A DNA stretch of 64,000 nucleotides from Bradyrhizobium sp. AZCC 1721 (GTDB lineage Bacteria; Pseudomonadota; Alphaproteobacteria; Rhizobiales; Xanthobacteraceae): positions 3,649,001 through 3,713,000 of the forward strand of contig NZ_JAZHSB010000001.1 in the NCBI RefSeq assembly GCF_036924715.1, given 5' to 3'. The translations under genes were made by a program, and so were the position numbers. Positions within the stretch are counted from its first letter, which is position 1. Every line of letters begins with the position of its first letter. A model generated the notes under the pieces. The model was not told where the DNA came from and ran no database searches. It saw only the letters and a list, made by a program, of their open reading frames with translations. Positions 19,003 through 26,181 of this stretch are shown in pieces.

Positions 19003-19076
19003 GGCCACGTGGCGGAGTGGTTACGCAACGGTCTGCAAAACCGTGTACACCAGTTCAATTCTGGTCGTGGCCTCCA
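19003..19076 (+). tRNA. tRNA-Cys (GCA)
   Basis: A 74-base cloverleaf. The acceptor stem GGCCACG pairs with CGTGGCC, and CCA is encoded. The anticodon stem ACGGT/ACCGT encloses the loop CTGCAAA with anticodon GCA, and the T arm reads ACCAGTTCAATTCTGGT. It marks the left edge of the accessory region; no duplicated 3' fragment (attachment site) was seen nearby. Confidence 0.97.
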
Positions 19077-19133
19077 TTCATATAATCAATGACTTAGACC
19101 GATTATATGAGAGGCCGCACAAGCCGGCCGCGA

Positions 19134-19313
19134 TCAGCAGGCCGCGTGCCAGCCCTCGGGAAACGGAACCAGCGGCCAAGAGACTCCATTGTCGTTGGCG
19201 GCGCGCGGCGACGGATAAAGGCGCTGAGTCTGGACCACGAAATCATCCTCCGGGGCTGGCGCAATGGCCGTCTGCACGGTTTCCAGCAGCAGATCGTATT
19301 CAACTTCGCTCAT
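19134..19313 (-). CDS. Small hypothetical protein (59 aa)
   Basis: A 59-codon gene with a GGAG ribosome site about seven bases upstream of its ATG. The product is acidic at the start (MSEVEYDLLLETVQTAIAPA) and ends in WPLVPFPEGWHAAC. Codon use is GC3-rich like the core genome, which argues for a real gene. There is no recognised domain. It lies just after tRNA-Cys on the opposite strand. Confidence 0.6.
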   Translation of the reverse strand: MSEVEYDLLLETVQTAIAPAPEDDFVVQTQRLYPSPRAANDNGVSWPLVPFPEGWHAAC

Positions 19314-19568
19314 CGCGCTCTCCGGGTTCCAGAGGCGATGATCTCAAAAGTATTTTGTTCCCAGATTGAGCGGATCGTTCGAATTTTATCGATCCGGCGG
19401 CCGCGGCAAAGCTGGTTACTAAAGTGTTGAACTCTCCACGCAAACACTAGGTCCGCCCACGCGCGGCGCGTGTGAGAAAAATCACATTTTGCAGAATTCA
19501 ACTCGCGTATTCGGCTTGGATGACGCCCGCCTGGTCAAGGCGGGGCCTGGTCCAGGGAGACGCGGGTC

Positions 19569-19826
19569 ATGAAGGCAAGGTTTGCGCGAGGTGCGGCTAT
19601 TCTCTGTCGTTCCCGCCGGGCTTCGACGCTCGGCTTCCTGCTAACGCTGATGGCGAGCGGTGCGGCCAATGCCCAGCAAGGCACGCCCGAACAGCGCCGG
19701 GCCTGCACGCCCGACGTCTACCGGCTCTGTGCCGGCGAGATCCCGAACGCGCGTCCGATCACCGCATGCCTGCGCCGGCAGAAGGCGAGCCTGAGCCCGG
19801 CTTGCGCTGCGGTGTTCGAGCGGTAA
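19569..19826 (+). CDS. Small secreted cysteine-rich protein (85 aa)
   Basis: An export signal (basic start, hydrophobic LGFLLTLMASGAANAQ, likely cut after ANA or AQ) is followed by a short mature domain with four cysteines in the pattern CTPDVYRLC ... ACL ... ACAAVF. This Cys-rich repeat type is seen in many small periplasmic proteins of Bradyrhizobium and resembles a single GLG1-like module. AGGGAGA precedes the ATG. The function is unknown; disulfide-stabilised and periplasmic is the safe inference. Confidence 0.75.
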   Translation: MKARFARGAAILCRSRRASTLGFLLTLMASGAANAQQGTPEQRRACTPDVYRLCAGEIPNARPITACLRRQKASLSPACAAVFER

Positions 19827-19857
19827 GGGCAGGGCGGTACGGCATCCGCCGACGTTC

Positions 19858-20484
19858 TCACATCTCCAGCGCCGCCAGATTCTTCGGCAGCATCCGCTTG
19901 AACAAGATGAGGATGCGGGCGGCTTCCTTTGTGTCCTGCGTGATGGCATGGCGGACGGTCGCCGCGATCAGCGTCATCATCAGTTGGGAAAACGAGGCCA
20001 GCGCAGTTGCTGATACATCGGGTGCGATCCGCCGCAGGGTGTCGCCGAGCAACCCGGCGAGATAGACGCCGTCCTCCTCGTCAAGCTTTTGCAGCGCCCG
20101 GTCGGCCTGCGTCGCTTGCCAGATGTCGCGCATGACCGGCACTTCCATGAACATCCGATAGTAGCTGTCGGTAATGCGGCACAGGGCCGGGTGCAGATCC
20201 CGGGCAGCCCTGACCACGGCGAGATCGCGCCGCACGCAATCGCGGCCGATCGCGTTGTAGCGTTCCGCGAGCGTGCCGATGATCGCGGTCTTGTCCGGAA
20301 AGTACTGATAGAGCGAGCCGAACGGCACGCCGCTGCGTTCGACGACGTCGCTCATGCGGAAGGCTTCGCTGCCTTTCTCGGCCATCAGCTCTGCCGCGCA
20401 TTGCAGGATTTTCTCGAACCGCTCGCGGCTGCGCTGTTGGGTCGGGACCAGCCGCGCCAACACGGGCGCAGCCGTTGCGGCCAC
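19858..20484 (-). CDS. TetR-family transcriptional repressor
   Basis: About 208 aa from a GTG at 20484. The HTH lies in residues 15-65, with the typical MSDVVERSGVPFGSLYQYF followed by DKTAIIGTLAERY; the remainder is the helical ligand-binding domain. It is encoded head to head with the NmrA-like/DUF1772 genes, which it probably represses. The start is uncertain because the DNA upstream merges directly into the shortened NmrA-like gene, with no room for a normal divergent promoter. A GTG at 20463 would give 201 aa. The promoter and first residues may have been lost with the NmrA N-terminus. Confidence 0.9.
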   Translation of the reverse strand: MAATAAPVLARLVPTQQRSRERFEKILQCAAELMAEKGSEAFRMSDVVERSGVPFGSLYQYFPDKTAIIGTLAERYNAIGRDCVRRDLAVVRAARDLHPALCRITDSYYRMFMEVPVMRDIWQATQADRALQKLDEEDGVYLAGLLGDTLRRIAPDVSATALASFSQLMMTLIAATVRHAITQDTKEAARILILFKRMLPKNLAALEM

Positions 20485-20577
20485 CTTCTGTCCGGCTTTT
20501 CGGCCGGTATCACGTTCGACACCTGTCCCGTTCGGACCCGGCCCGAGACGTGGCCGGCCGCGTTGGCCGGCGTCTCG

Positions 20578-21228
20578 ATGGCCTATGTCACCTACCAGCC
20601 GGACCTTGCCGTCGAAGGTGCCGCTGATGCGATCGCGGAAGTGGGCCGGCGGGCGCGCAACAATGGGCTCGAGCACGTCGTATTGCTGTCGGGGCGCGGC
20701 GAGCCGGGCGCGCAGCGGGCGGAGGCAGCGCTGCAGCAATCCGGCGTTCCCTGGACCATCGTGCGCGCAAGCTGGTTCGATCAGAATTTTTCCGAGGGCT
20801 ATCTGCTCGAAGGCGTGCTCGCCGGCGAAATCGCGTTGCCGGCCGGCGCCGTGCCCGAACCGTTTGTCGATGCCGAGGATATCGCCGAAGTCGTGGTCGC
20901 GGCGCTGACGGATCGGCGTCATGCCGGCAAGGTCTACGAGGTGACGGGACCACGCGCGCTGACGTTCGCGCAAGCGGTCGCCGAGATCGCCGGTGCCGTC
21001 GGCCGCCCGGTCCGATACCGGCAGATCGCGGCGAAAGATTTTGCGGCCGGCATGCGGCCCCATATGCCGGACGACGTCATCGAACTGATGTTGGAACTGT
21101 TCACCGTCGTGCTCGACGGGCGCAATTCGGGCGTCGCACACGGCGTCGAGGAGGCGCTCGGGCGTCCGGCGCGGGACTTTTCCGATTATGCCCGCCGAAC
21201 CGCCGCAACCGGTGTCTGGAGGGCATGA
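20578..21228 (+). pseudogene. NmrA-like NAD(P)-binding protein lacking its Rossmann N-terminus
   Basis: The frame encodes the middle and C-terminal parts of an NmrA/SDR-like reductase: VVLLSGRGEPGAQRAEAAL, WTIVRASWFDQNFSEG, PFVDAEDIAEVVVAALTD and YEVTGPRALTFAQAV. The N-terminal 60-70 residues with the glycine-rich NAD(P) loop (GATGxTG) are absent. Upstream in frame, homology fades near TRPETWPAALAGV (about 20545) and the DNA becomes antisense of tetR. The first ATG is at 20578. This looks like a deletion that removed the gene start and the shared promoter with tetR. A 216-aa product could still be made but should not bind the cofactor normally. The stop overlaps the DUF1772 start (ATGA). Confidence 0.78.
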
Positions 21229-21716
21229 TCATGCTGCAGATGTTAATCGCCGGTCTGCTGTGGTTTTGCGCCATCGGCTGCGGTCTGCTCGCCGGCCTCT
21301 ACTTCGCATTCTCGACCTTCATCATGACGGCGTTCGGCCGGATCGGACAGGCCTCCGGCATCGCGGCGATGAACGCAATCAACGTCACGATCGTGCAGTC
21401 GCTGTTCATGCCGATTTTCCTGGGAACGACGGCGGCGAGTGCGGCGCTGGCGGTGACCGCGCTGTTGCGCTGGAGCGAGCCCGGAGCGATGGCGATGCTG
21501 GCTGGCGGCATGCTCTATGTGCTCGGCATGTTCGTGGTGACGATGGTCTTCAACGTGCCCCTGAACAACGCGCTTGCCGCGGCCGATCCTGGAAGCCAGG
21601 AGGCCGCCTCGCTGTGGGCGCGCTACCTGACGGACTGGACGTGGTGGAACCACGTGCGGACGGTCGCATCGACAGCGGCTTGCGCGCTGTTCATTGCCGC
21701 GATTGCGGCGAGGTAG
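21225..21716 (+). CDS. DUF1772 / anthrone-oxygenase-like membrane protein
   Basis: 163 aa with four hydrophobic segments, including LLAGLYFAFSTFIMTAFGRI and FVVTMVFNVPLNNALA, which are family hallmarks, and the conserved W-W pattern in LTDWTWWNHVRTVAS. Members are small integral membrane proteins related to anthrone oxygenases; bacterial roles are largely unknown. The ATG overlaps the stop of the NmrA-like gene. The pair with a TetR regulator is a recurring cassette in rhizobia, probably for a stress or xenobiotic response. A hairpin terminator follows. Confidence 0.9.
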   Translation: MIMLQMLIAGLLWFCAIGCGLLAGLYFAFSTFIMTAFGRIGQASGIAAMNAINVTIVQSLFMPIFLGTTAASAALAVTALLRWSEPGAMAMLAGGMLYVLGMFVVTMVFNVPLNNALAAADPGSQEAASLWARYLTDWTWWNHVRTVASTAACALFIAAIAAR

Positions 21717-21741
21717 GGCGCCGGGCGATACCGGCAAACAA

Positions 21742-21766
21742 AAGCCGCCCGGATCACGGGCGGCTT
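21742..21766 (+). terminator. Hairpin terminator after the DUF1772 gene
   Basis: Perfect 10-base arms AAGCCGCCCG and CGGGCGGCTT around a five-base loop, 25 bases after the stop. Only two T residues follow, so termination may be weak. Confidence 0.6.
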
Positions 21767-22054
21767 CGCGTTGGGTAGTCGAGTGTGGTGTAATTAATTT
21801 CCGAAATTAAATATGGGGCCGCCATTCCAATGCGCCAAGCCGGGAAGCTGACCGGGCGCCAAGCAGGAACGGCCCTTGTGACTCTCCGTTCTTAAATGCG
21901 CCGGTTTACGCCGGTGGATTCTGACGAATGTGCAGTTTGTGCCAAGCGTTAGCTCCGTAGTTCTGCGGTGTGCATAATCTCTCGTTCACCCCTGTATTGC
22001 CAAAACTCCCATACATCCATCGACACTGCTTTTCATGATCGCGGGGACGACTTG

Positions 22055-22243
22055 GTGAGTGATTGGAAGTCTCAGTGGGATTCTATGACGATCGATGAGC
22101 TGTTTGAACTCCGCGAACTAATGCAAGATGTCCTCAGCGAAAAACTGAAGGCCAAGAAGGCCGAGATCGAGCGTAGACTGCAGACACTCAATCGACCGTC
22201 GGGCGAAGGGACGAAGTCTCGCAACCCCAAGACCGATCAGTGA
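22055..22243 (+). CDS. Short H-NS-like protein with only the N-terminal helix region
   Basis: 62 aa from a GTG at 22055, preceded by GCGGGGACG. The core reads SMTIDELFELRELMQDVLSE, then KLKAKKAEIERRLQTLN. This matches the helical oligomerisation start of rhizobial H-NS-like nucleoid proteins (pattern M-x-DEL-L-x-LHE..L..K..AEK..LE.RL..LN). The C-terminal DNA-binding part, which normally follows with an aromatic/proline-rich linker, is missing; the gene ends shortly after LN. An ATG at 22085 is a shorter alternative. It overlaps the next, convergent gene by seven bases. Homology is by eye only. Confidence 0.55.
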   Translation: MSDWKSQWDSMTIDELFELRELMQDVLSEKLKAKKAEIERRLQTLNRPSGEGTKSRNPKTDQ

Positions 22244-22425
22244 GAAACCCAGCTCATTGCCGAAGGGCTATCTGACGACGCCAAATGGGGCAGCTCTTGA
22301 CCGCGTGTTGCAGCCTCCGCTGATCTTACCGTTTCCCTGAGCTTCTGAATTTCGGCCATTCGGTTCTTAAGATCGTTGGAGACTTGCTCAAGGCGGTGCA
22401 TATGTACCCCGATTGACTGTTCCAT
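22237..22425 (-). CDS. Small coiled-coil hypothetical protein (62 aa)
   Basis: From the ATG at 22425 the product begins MEQSIGVHMHRLEQVSNDLK and continues as a charged amphipathic helix to about residue 45, then a short Ser-rich tail. AAGG lies upstream at suitable distance. Its 3' end overlaps that of the H-NS-like gene. No domain is recognised. The frame extends upstream to 22527, but that portion is not helix-like. Confidence 0.5.
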   Translation of the reverse strand: MEQSIGVHMHRLEQVSNDLKNRMAEIQKLRETVRSAEAATRGQELPHLASSDSPSAMSWVSH

Positions 22426-22576
22426 GTTTGCACCTTGCACGCCACAAACGTCGGTTACGCCCCGTACAACACCGAACCTATCAAGCCTATTCCATCTGCT
22501 TCGTGACAGTCCGATAGATGAGGTCACATGTGTTATTTCTCCGGCGGACCGGCCGGACCGTGCTGGGAATCCGAAG

Positions 22577-22834
22577 CTATTTGGTCAGGTGCGCCAGCAT
22601 GGCCTCACAGGCCTTCTCGGCTTCGGCAAACGTCTTAAAGGGTGATCCGCCTACCTTGATTGCAGGCCGGTTGAGATTGATGGGGCGCCAGGAAGCGACA
22701 AAGCCAGGCCGCCCGTGAAGTCCAGGACCAGTGGTACTCTCGTGACTAATCACAAATGAGAAGCCGCGCTCGCTCGCGCTCCATATCTCCAGCTCCTCTT
22801 TCGCGGGAGCAACGCGCCTGAAGTGCAGGGCCAT
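22577..22834 (-). CDS. Small hypothetical protein (85 aa)
   Basis: The ATG at 22834 gives MALHFRRVAPAKEELEIW and so on. The fold appears compact and alpha/beta, with an invariant-looking GRPGFVASWRPIN segment and a C-terminal helix FKTFAEAEKACEAMLAHL. Codon choice is coding-like. I recognise it only as the kind of short orphan protein found in Bradyrhizobium accessory regions. A TTG at 22867 would add 11 residues. Confidence 0.58.
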   Translation of the reverse strand: MALHFRRVAPAKEELEIWSASERGFSFVISHESTTGPGLHGRPGFVASWRPINLNRPAIKVGGSPFKTFAEAEKACEAMLAHLTK

Positions 22835-22879
22835 CGCCACGATCCAGCGAGTCGCTAAACGGCCCAAGGGCTTGGGCGG

Positions 22880-22992
22880 AATCTCGCCCGAGACACACCA
22901 TGCGGATTGGCATGTGTCTCGCCAAGATGGGGCTCTTTAGGCCATGAGGACTGAGGCCGCCCGCTTACTCACGCTAGGCGGGCCTCTTTTTT
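22880..22992 (+). ncRNA. Candidate small RNA: hairpin plus Rho-independent terminator
   Basis: A perfect 9-base stem (CGAGACACA at 22889-22897 with TGTGTCTCG at 22913-22921) is followed by a second GC-rich hairpin (22953-22986, arms GAGGCCGCCC and GGCGGGCCTC with a bulge) that ends in six T residues (22987-22992). No protein gene on this strand reads into the terminator, so an untranslated short transcript is a reasonable explanation. The terminator overlaps the end of the small gene on the other strand. There is no promoter I can defend. Confidence 0.35.
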
Positions 22993-23130
22993 CTTTCGAT
23001 CGAGCGCAGCCGCTACCTGCGCTTGCCTGACCAACTCGCGCAACAACTCCAATTCGGCGCGCTGCGTCAGAAGGATGGAGTAGGCGTCAATTCGTTGCTG
23101 AATATCAATGCGCGGCTGAAGAGAAGGCAT
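22969..23130 (-). CDS. Small helical hypothetical protein (53 aa)
   Basis: A 53-codon gene with a good ribosome site (GAGGGG, eight bases before the ATG). The product is one long helix: MPSLQPRIDIQQRIDAYSIL, then LTQRAELELLRELVRQAQVA and a basic end (RKKKEARLA). The heptad pattern suggests a coiled-coil dimer. It is too short for most gene finders. Function unknown. Confidence 0.6.
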   Translation of the reverse strand: MPSLQPRIDIQQRIDAYSILLTQRAELELLRELVRQAQVAAALDRKKKEARLA

Positions 23131-23600
23131 TTAGAAAACCCCTCACTAACCAATACTAATACTTCATTGTGAAGAGGGGAGACGGCAGCTTCAACAGGAT
23201 TCGTCTAATTTGAGAGCCACATCCGGAGTCTTACGGACGCTTCGATTTGTGCGCAGAGCCTTCGCGAAGAGGCCTCGAACTCAGGCAGCCTCTTTCATTC
23301 GCGGCGCAGGCAGGTGGTTCACGCGGACGGCCCTTTGTCACCGGCCGTACAGACGATCGGTCCGATTGAGGTCTAGTCTGCACACCCCCGGCAACATCCC
23401 CAAGCCGGGGGTTTCTCCAAGGTGCGGCGGCCCCGGAGCGTTGCGTATTGCCGGGGCCGCTCGCGTCACCCATGCGCTGGTACTGTCCGTATTCAGGCCC
23501 CGGTATCCTGATTTTGCTAGTGTCCTAGATCGACTGTTAACAAATGCGCGATTGCTGCCATTATGGCCCGTGCTCGCAATGAGCTTTTTTGGAGGAAAGA
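23131..23600. other. Intergenic region with two strong hairpins
   Basis: About 470 bases without a convincing protein gene. Two stable hairpins stand out. One has 8-base arms CCCCCGGC (23385-23392) and GCCGGGGG (23404-23411) followed by TTTCTCC. The other has perfect 10-base arms GCGGCCCCGG (23427-23436) and CCGGGGCCGC (23451-23460) around a 14-base loop. A stretch near 23285-23300 (CAGCCTCTTTCATTCG) resembles the DNA just after the terminator at 23840, which suggests a decayed duplication. Whether these are terminators, an RNA or a repeat relic is open. Confidence 0.4.
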
Positions 23601-23816
23601 ATGAAAATTTTTATCGTGGCATTATCGCTGGTATTGTTAAGTTCTGTGGTTCCAATGACTACAGCTTCAGCAGGTCGGATGGACGGCAAGGGCAACTGTT
23701 CGGGAGGAGTATGCACCGACAAGGGAGTGCTGTGTCCAGCGGGGACCTGTTCTAGGGCCGGAACACCACGTGCCAAGGACGCCAAATATTGTTCTGCTGC
23801 GAATTGTAAAAAGTAA
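23601..23816 (+). CDS. Small secreted cysteine-rich protein (71 aa)
   Basis: A perfect GGAGG lies seven bases before the ATG at 23601. A clear signal peptide (MKIFIVALSLVLLSSVVPMT, cleavage near ASAG) leads to a mature domain of about 43 residues with six cysteines: NCSGGVCTDKGVLCPAGTC, then YCSAANCKK. Such spacing suggests disulfides or metal binding in the periplasm or outside the cell. Local GC is lower than in the core genome (many A/T third bases in the signal region), consistent with transferred DNA. A terminator follows. The family is unknown. Confidence 0.75.
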   Translation: MKIFIVALSLVLLSSVVPMTTASAGRMDGKGNCSGGVCTDKGVLCPAGTCSRAGTPRAKDAKYCSAANCKK

Positions 23817-23839
23817 TGGACCATAACTTCGATTGTGAT

Positions 23840-23866
23840 GAGGCCGCCTCAGTTGGCGGCCTCTTT
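23840..23866 (+). terminator. Terminator after the Cys-rich gene
   Basis: Perfect 9-base arms GAGGCCGCC and GGCGGCCTC around a six-base loop, followed by TTT. It sits between the Cys-rich gene and the convergent 49-aa gene and may serve both. Confidence 0.7.
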
Positions 23867-24015
23867 CATTCGAGGAGCTCATACTCGAACGCCACGTCTT
23901 CCGGATCGTTCTCCTTAAACCAGGCTTCGGCAACATCTTGGCTCGCAAAGACCTTGACGTGATCAACGTCGCCAACTTCCTTGCTGGTATCGACGTATAT
24001 CCAGACATTCGTCAT
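23866..24015 (-). CDS. Small hypothetical protein (49 aa), cassette gene B, intact copy
   Basis: The product begins MTNVWIYVDTSKEVGDVDHV and continues KVFASQDVAEAWFKENDPED to the end FEYELLE. It looks like a compact beta-alpha-beta protein with an acidic C-terminus. A paralogue at 26065-26181 shares the first 25 or so residues but is truncated. The ATG overlaps the stop of the upstream remnant of gene A (ATGA), so the two were translationally coupled. Function unknown; I recall similar short proteins in several copies in Bradyrhizobium genomes. Confidence 0.75.
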   Translation of the reverse strand: MTNVWIYVDTSKEVGDVDHVKVFASQDVAEAWFKENDPEDVAFEYELLE

Positions 24016-24194
24016 TGATCCCTCTTCAGCTTGCGCTTTCCCCAATGATGACTCTTGCGATCGGGATCAAAGACCCGTTCGACGTGACGGTTCAACGCCC
24101 GCATGACGCCGATCCGGGCCAACATCGTTGGACCGCGTTTCTCCGCAACGAGGATCAGCGCTCGCGCGCGCAGCGGAATTGCCGAATGACAGGG
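24012..24194 (-). pseudogene. Cassette gene A, 5'-truncated copy
   Basis: From about 24161 the frame reads ALILVAEKRGPTMLARIGVM, then RALNRHVERVF and a tail ending HHWGKRKLKRDQ. This is nearly the same as the gene A copy at 26178-26482. The N-terminal half is missing: upstream the similarity stops after a few residues and an in-frame stop occurs at 24195-24197. The only in-frame ATG (24125) would allow a 37-aa remnant, which could keep coupling to gene B. The DNA upstream instead belongs to the opposite-strand 24.3-24.9 kb frame. Confidence 0.6.
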
Positions 24195-24331
24195 TTAAAG
24201 CTAACTTTTGCGGTCCGGTAAGATCGCGGCCCCGAAAAAGGTGCGGCCATGCTAAAGCGCTGGCATCTCTGGAATTTCTTCGGTTCCGCTTACTTGACAC
24301 GGCTGTACTGGCTGGTGCGGAATCTCTTGCC

Positions 24332-24874
24332 GTGGGGCAACACCGTACAATTTGCCCTCATCTTTCCAGCCAGGATGGATCACAATTCCGTATTGCCCCC
24401 AACGGAGGAGACCATTACCAAGGCGGCGGAATCGCGAACGTGGGCACCGTGCCATTCAACCCATTACTGCTGCAGGTTTCGGCTGTAATCGGAAATAACA
24501 ACTTGCCCGGTCCCGGCCCCGCTACGGTGAGGGTAGGTCTTAAAATCTATGGTCCAACAGATCTGTTGTACCCCGGCGAAGTAACAGGCACTTCATTCGG
24601 CCTGAGTCTGGCCGCTATTCAGTCAGCTATCCCCGAAGTCACTGCCCGGACTTCCTACAACTACTTCGGCTTGGACACGATCTTGCGCTTTCACAATGGA
24701 GTCGCCGGCGTGAACACCTCAGTTGATATAAACTACACCGCGACACTGGGCCGAGCTTCGGCGACTTTCACAACTGTCTACACCAACGGCCAACAACCAA
24801 ATTACGAAACGCCCACTGTTACTCCTGGCTTTAGGTACTCTGAAGTACGGCTCGAGCCAGTAGGGCCACCATAA
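24332..24874 (+). CDS. Hypothetical protein, N-terminus uncertain
   Basis: The frame encodes a beta-rich protein of about 180 aa, rich in G, T, N and P, for example NNLPGPGPATVRVGLKIYGP and SLAAIQSAIPEVTARTSYNY. It ends in PGFRYSEVRLEPVGPP. Codon use is plausible and distinct from the GC-rich core. No domain is recognised; a beta-sandwich is only a guess. The 5' end is unclear: GTG at 24332 is one option, the frame remains open to 24128 over the gene A remnant, and an adjacent frame has an ATG at 24249. The gene may be truncated or fused at this junction. Confidence 0.42.
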   Translation: MGQHRTICPHLSSQDGSQFRIAPNGGDHYQGGGIANVGTVPFNPLLLQVSAVIGNNNLPGPGPATVRVGLKIYGPTDLLYPGEVTGTSFGLSLAAIQSAIPEVTARTSYNYFGLDTILRFHNGVAGVNTSVDINYTATLGRASATFTTVYTNGQQPNYETPTVTPGFRYSEVRLEPVGPP

Positions 24875-25334
24875 TCGAATTGAGCGAGGGCGGCCGTTTG
24901 TAGTCGTGCCGAACCAAGGCACCGAAGCCGAAATCAAGTAAGCGGGCATGCGCCGTGCGAAGGCGATTAGGCCCGCCGGCATCGCGGCCGCCTAGGCGCG
25001 CTCTGAATTAGCCATTCGGGGGGACCGGCGGTGGCAAGGCCCGGCGTGTGTCGTCCGGAAGCGTCGGGCGCCGGGCCGCCTACCTGACGCCCGGACCTGA
25101 GGCAGTGGGGGTCACGTTATGTCGCTCTCCGTGCCCTCGCTGGCGATCCTGGACGGCATCGATGTGCCGGCGCCGGGGCGCTCGTGTTCGGGGCAGGAAG
25201 GCCGGGCTACTCGGGTGAAGTCCCAAGCGGGGAGATGGACAAGGCGGGGGAGCCACTTCAAGAACCCCAGGACCCTGCACGGACCTCCGGGACCGGCCGA
25301 ACCGGGCTGGGACTCCCTTGGCGTGGCACCTTAG
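24875..25334. other. Region without a recognisable gene; GC-rich block
   Basis: I see no convincing gene. From about 25010 to 25340 the base composition jumps to a very GC-rich, G-rich block that differs from the AT-richer DNA on both sides. It directly replaces the 3' part of the small gene that begins at 25445, so it looks like inserted or rearranged foreign sequence. I looked for group II intron features (GTGYG start, domain V) and could not support them. Confidence 0.45.
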
Positions 25335-25445
25335 CCGGTGCACCGTTGCCGTGGCGTCGCGCGGGCCAGGTGCGATGTATTCCCCGAGGATGCGCCTGGC
25401 ATCCTCCATAGCCCGCAGTACGATGTCTTGATCCGGGGTATTCAT
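25335..25445 (-). pseudogene. 5' fragment of a small hypothetical gene
   Basis: The ATG at 25445 opens a coding-like stretch, MNTPDQDIVLRAMEDARRIL then GEYIAPGPRDATATVHRL. I associate this start with a common short Bradyrhizobium protein that continues with a leucine-rich helix. After about residue 37 the frame runs on to 25080 through GC-rich DNA as arginine- and proline-rich, non-protein-like sequence. I therefore call it a truncated gene. The family link is from memory and unverified. Confidence 0.4.
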
Positions 25446-25585
25446 GGTACGCGCCTTAACTAAGCGCGATTCAATCACATCCCCCTGGCGATGGCTCCTA
25501 AAGCGATCCTAGGATTTGCCAGACGATCGCCCGCACCAAAGTCACCAGCATCGCATAAGCGGTCCTGCGGCCAATGCGGTTCACT

Positions 25586-25834
25586 TTAGTAGACCCGGCG
25601 ATGCCGCCGATAGCCCACGGGCTCTTGCGAACTCGCGAAATATGGATTGATGACGCACTGTGCCGATCGGCCCGATGCCGACGCGTTGCATTGGGGCAGC
25701 GACGTGTAGCTGCATTCGTAATAGATGGTCCGGTCGTACAGGCGCAGGCAAACTGGATAAGCCGGATCGTACATCTGGGCAGTCGCCGGAGAGACCATCC
25801 CGATCGTTAAAATCGCCAAGGCCAGAATGCGCAT
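25586..25834 (-). CDS. Secreted DUF3551-type small protein
   Basis: A perfect AGGAGG lies before the ATG at 25834. A signal peptide (MRILALAILTIGMVSPATAQ) leads to a short mature domain with YDPAYPVCLRLYDRTIYYEC, then SYTSLPQCNASASGRSAQCV and NPYF. The pattern PVC ... YYEC.Y.S..QC.....G....C..NP.F is that of the DUF3551 family, abundant in Bradyrhizobium. These are periplasmic or secreted 80-100-aa proteins of unknown role. The four cysteines are intact and the length (82 aa) is normal. Confidence 0.8.
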   Translation of the reverse strand: MRILALAILTIGMVSPATAQMYDPAYPVCLRLYDRTIYYECSYTSLPQCNASASGRSAQCVINPYFASSQEPVGYRRHRRVY

Positions 25835-25880
25835 CAGAGCCTCCTTCTGCATTCAGCCCAAGGAGTGCCAGCCTCACTCT

Positions 25881-26072
25881 TTAGCTGATAATCTCCTTGA
25901 CCTTGATGCCCCGCAAGGCCTCGATGCAGTCAGCTACCAAATGCAAGAACTCATGCCGCTTTATGCTTTTCACCTGACGCCCTTCCATATTGATGAGAAT
26001 GAACCTCGCCATTTCGTGGGCGACTTCAAACTGCGATTTGCCGGTAACCTCAACATCGATCCTTTCAGCCAT
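25881..26072 (-). CDS. Small hypothetical protein (63 aa)
   Basis: The ATG at 26072 has a GGAGAG ribosome site. The product MAERIDVEVTGKSQFEVAHE, then MARFILINMEGRQVKSIKRH and EFLHLVADCIEALRGIKVKE, looks like a small alpha/beta fold. It overlaps the truncated copy of gene B by eight bases. No domain is recognised. It is probably co-transcribed with the A-B cassette immediately upstream. Confidence 0.72.
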   Translation of the reverse strand: MAERIDVEVTGKSQFEVAHEMARFILINMEGRQVKSIKRHEFLHLVADCIEALRGIKVKEIIS

Positions 26073-26181
26073 TTCGCTCTCCGCTAGTTGGAATTGGAAA
26101 GCAGCAGCCTGTGGCGAACACCTTGATGTGCTCGGGATCGCCAACCTGCTTGCTGGTGTCGATGTAGACAAAGACGGTCAT
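26065..26181 (-). pseudogene. Cassette gene B, 3'-truncated copy
   Basis: It starts MTVFVYIDTSKQVGDPEHIK, then VFA, and matches the intact paralogue at 23866-24015 up to that point. It then switches to unrelated TGCCFPIPTSGERNG and stops after 38 aa. The missing half (DVAEAWFKENDPE...) seems to have been deleted, joining the gene directly to the leader of the next gene. The ATG overlaps the gene A stop (ATGA), as in the other copy. Confidence 0.65.

Noticed and set aside
20485..21141. N-terminal extension of the TetR protein to 427 aa
   Set aside because: It is the antisense of the NmrA-like gene and has no protein features; TetR proteins are about 200 aa.
23210..23755. A 181-aa plus-strand frame over the hairpin region
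   Set aside because: Composition is not protein-like, it covers two strong hairpins, and it overlaps the well-supported Cys-rich gene in another frame.
25010..25340. Group II intron fragment in the GC-rich block
   Set aside because: No GTGYG start, no recognisable domain V and no reverse transcriptase remnant.
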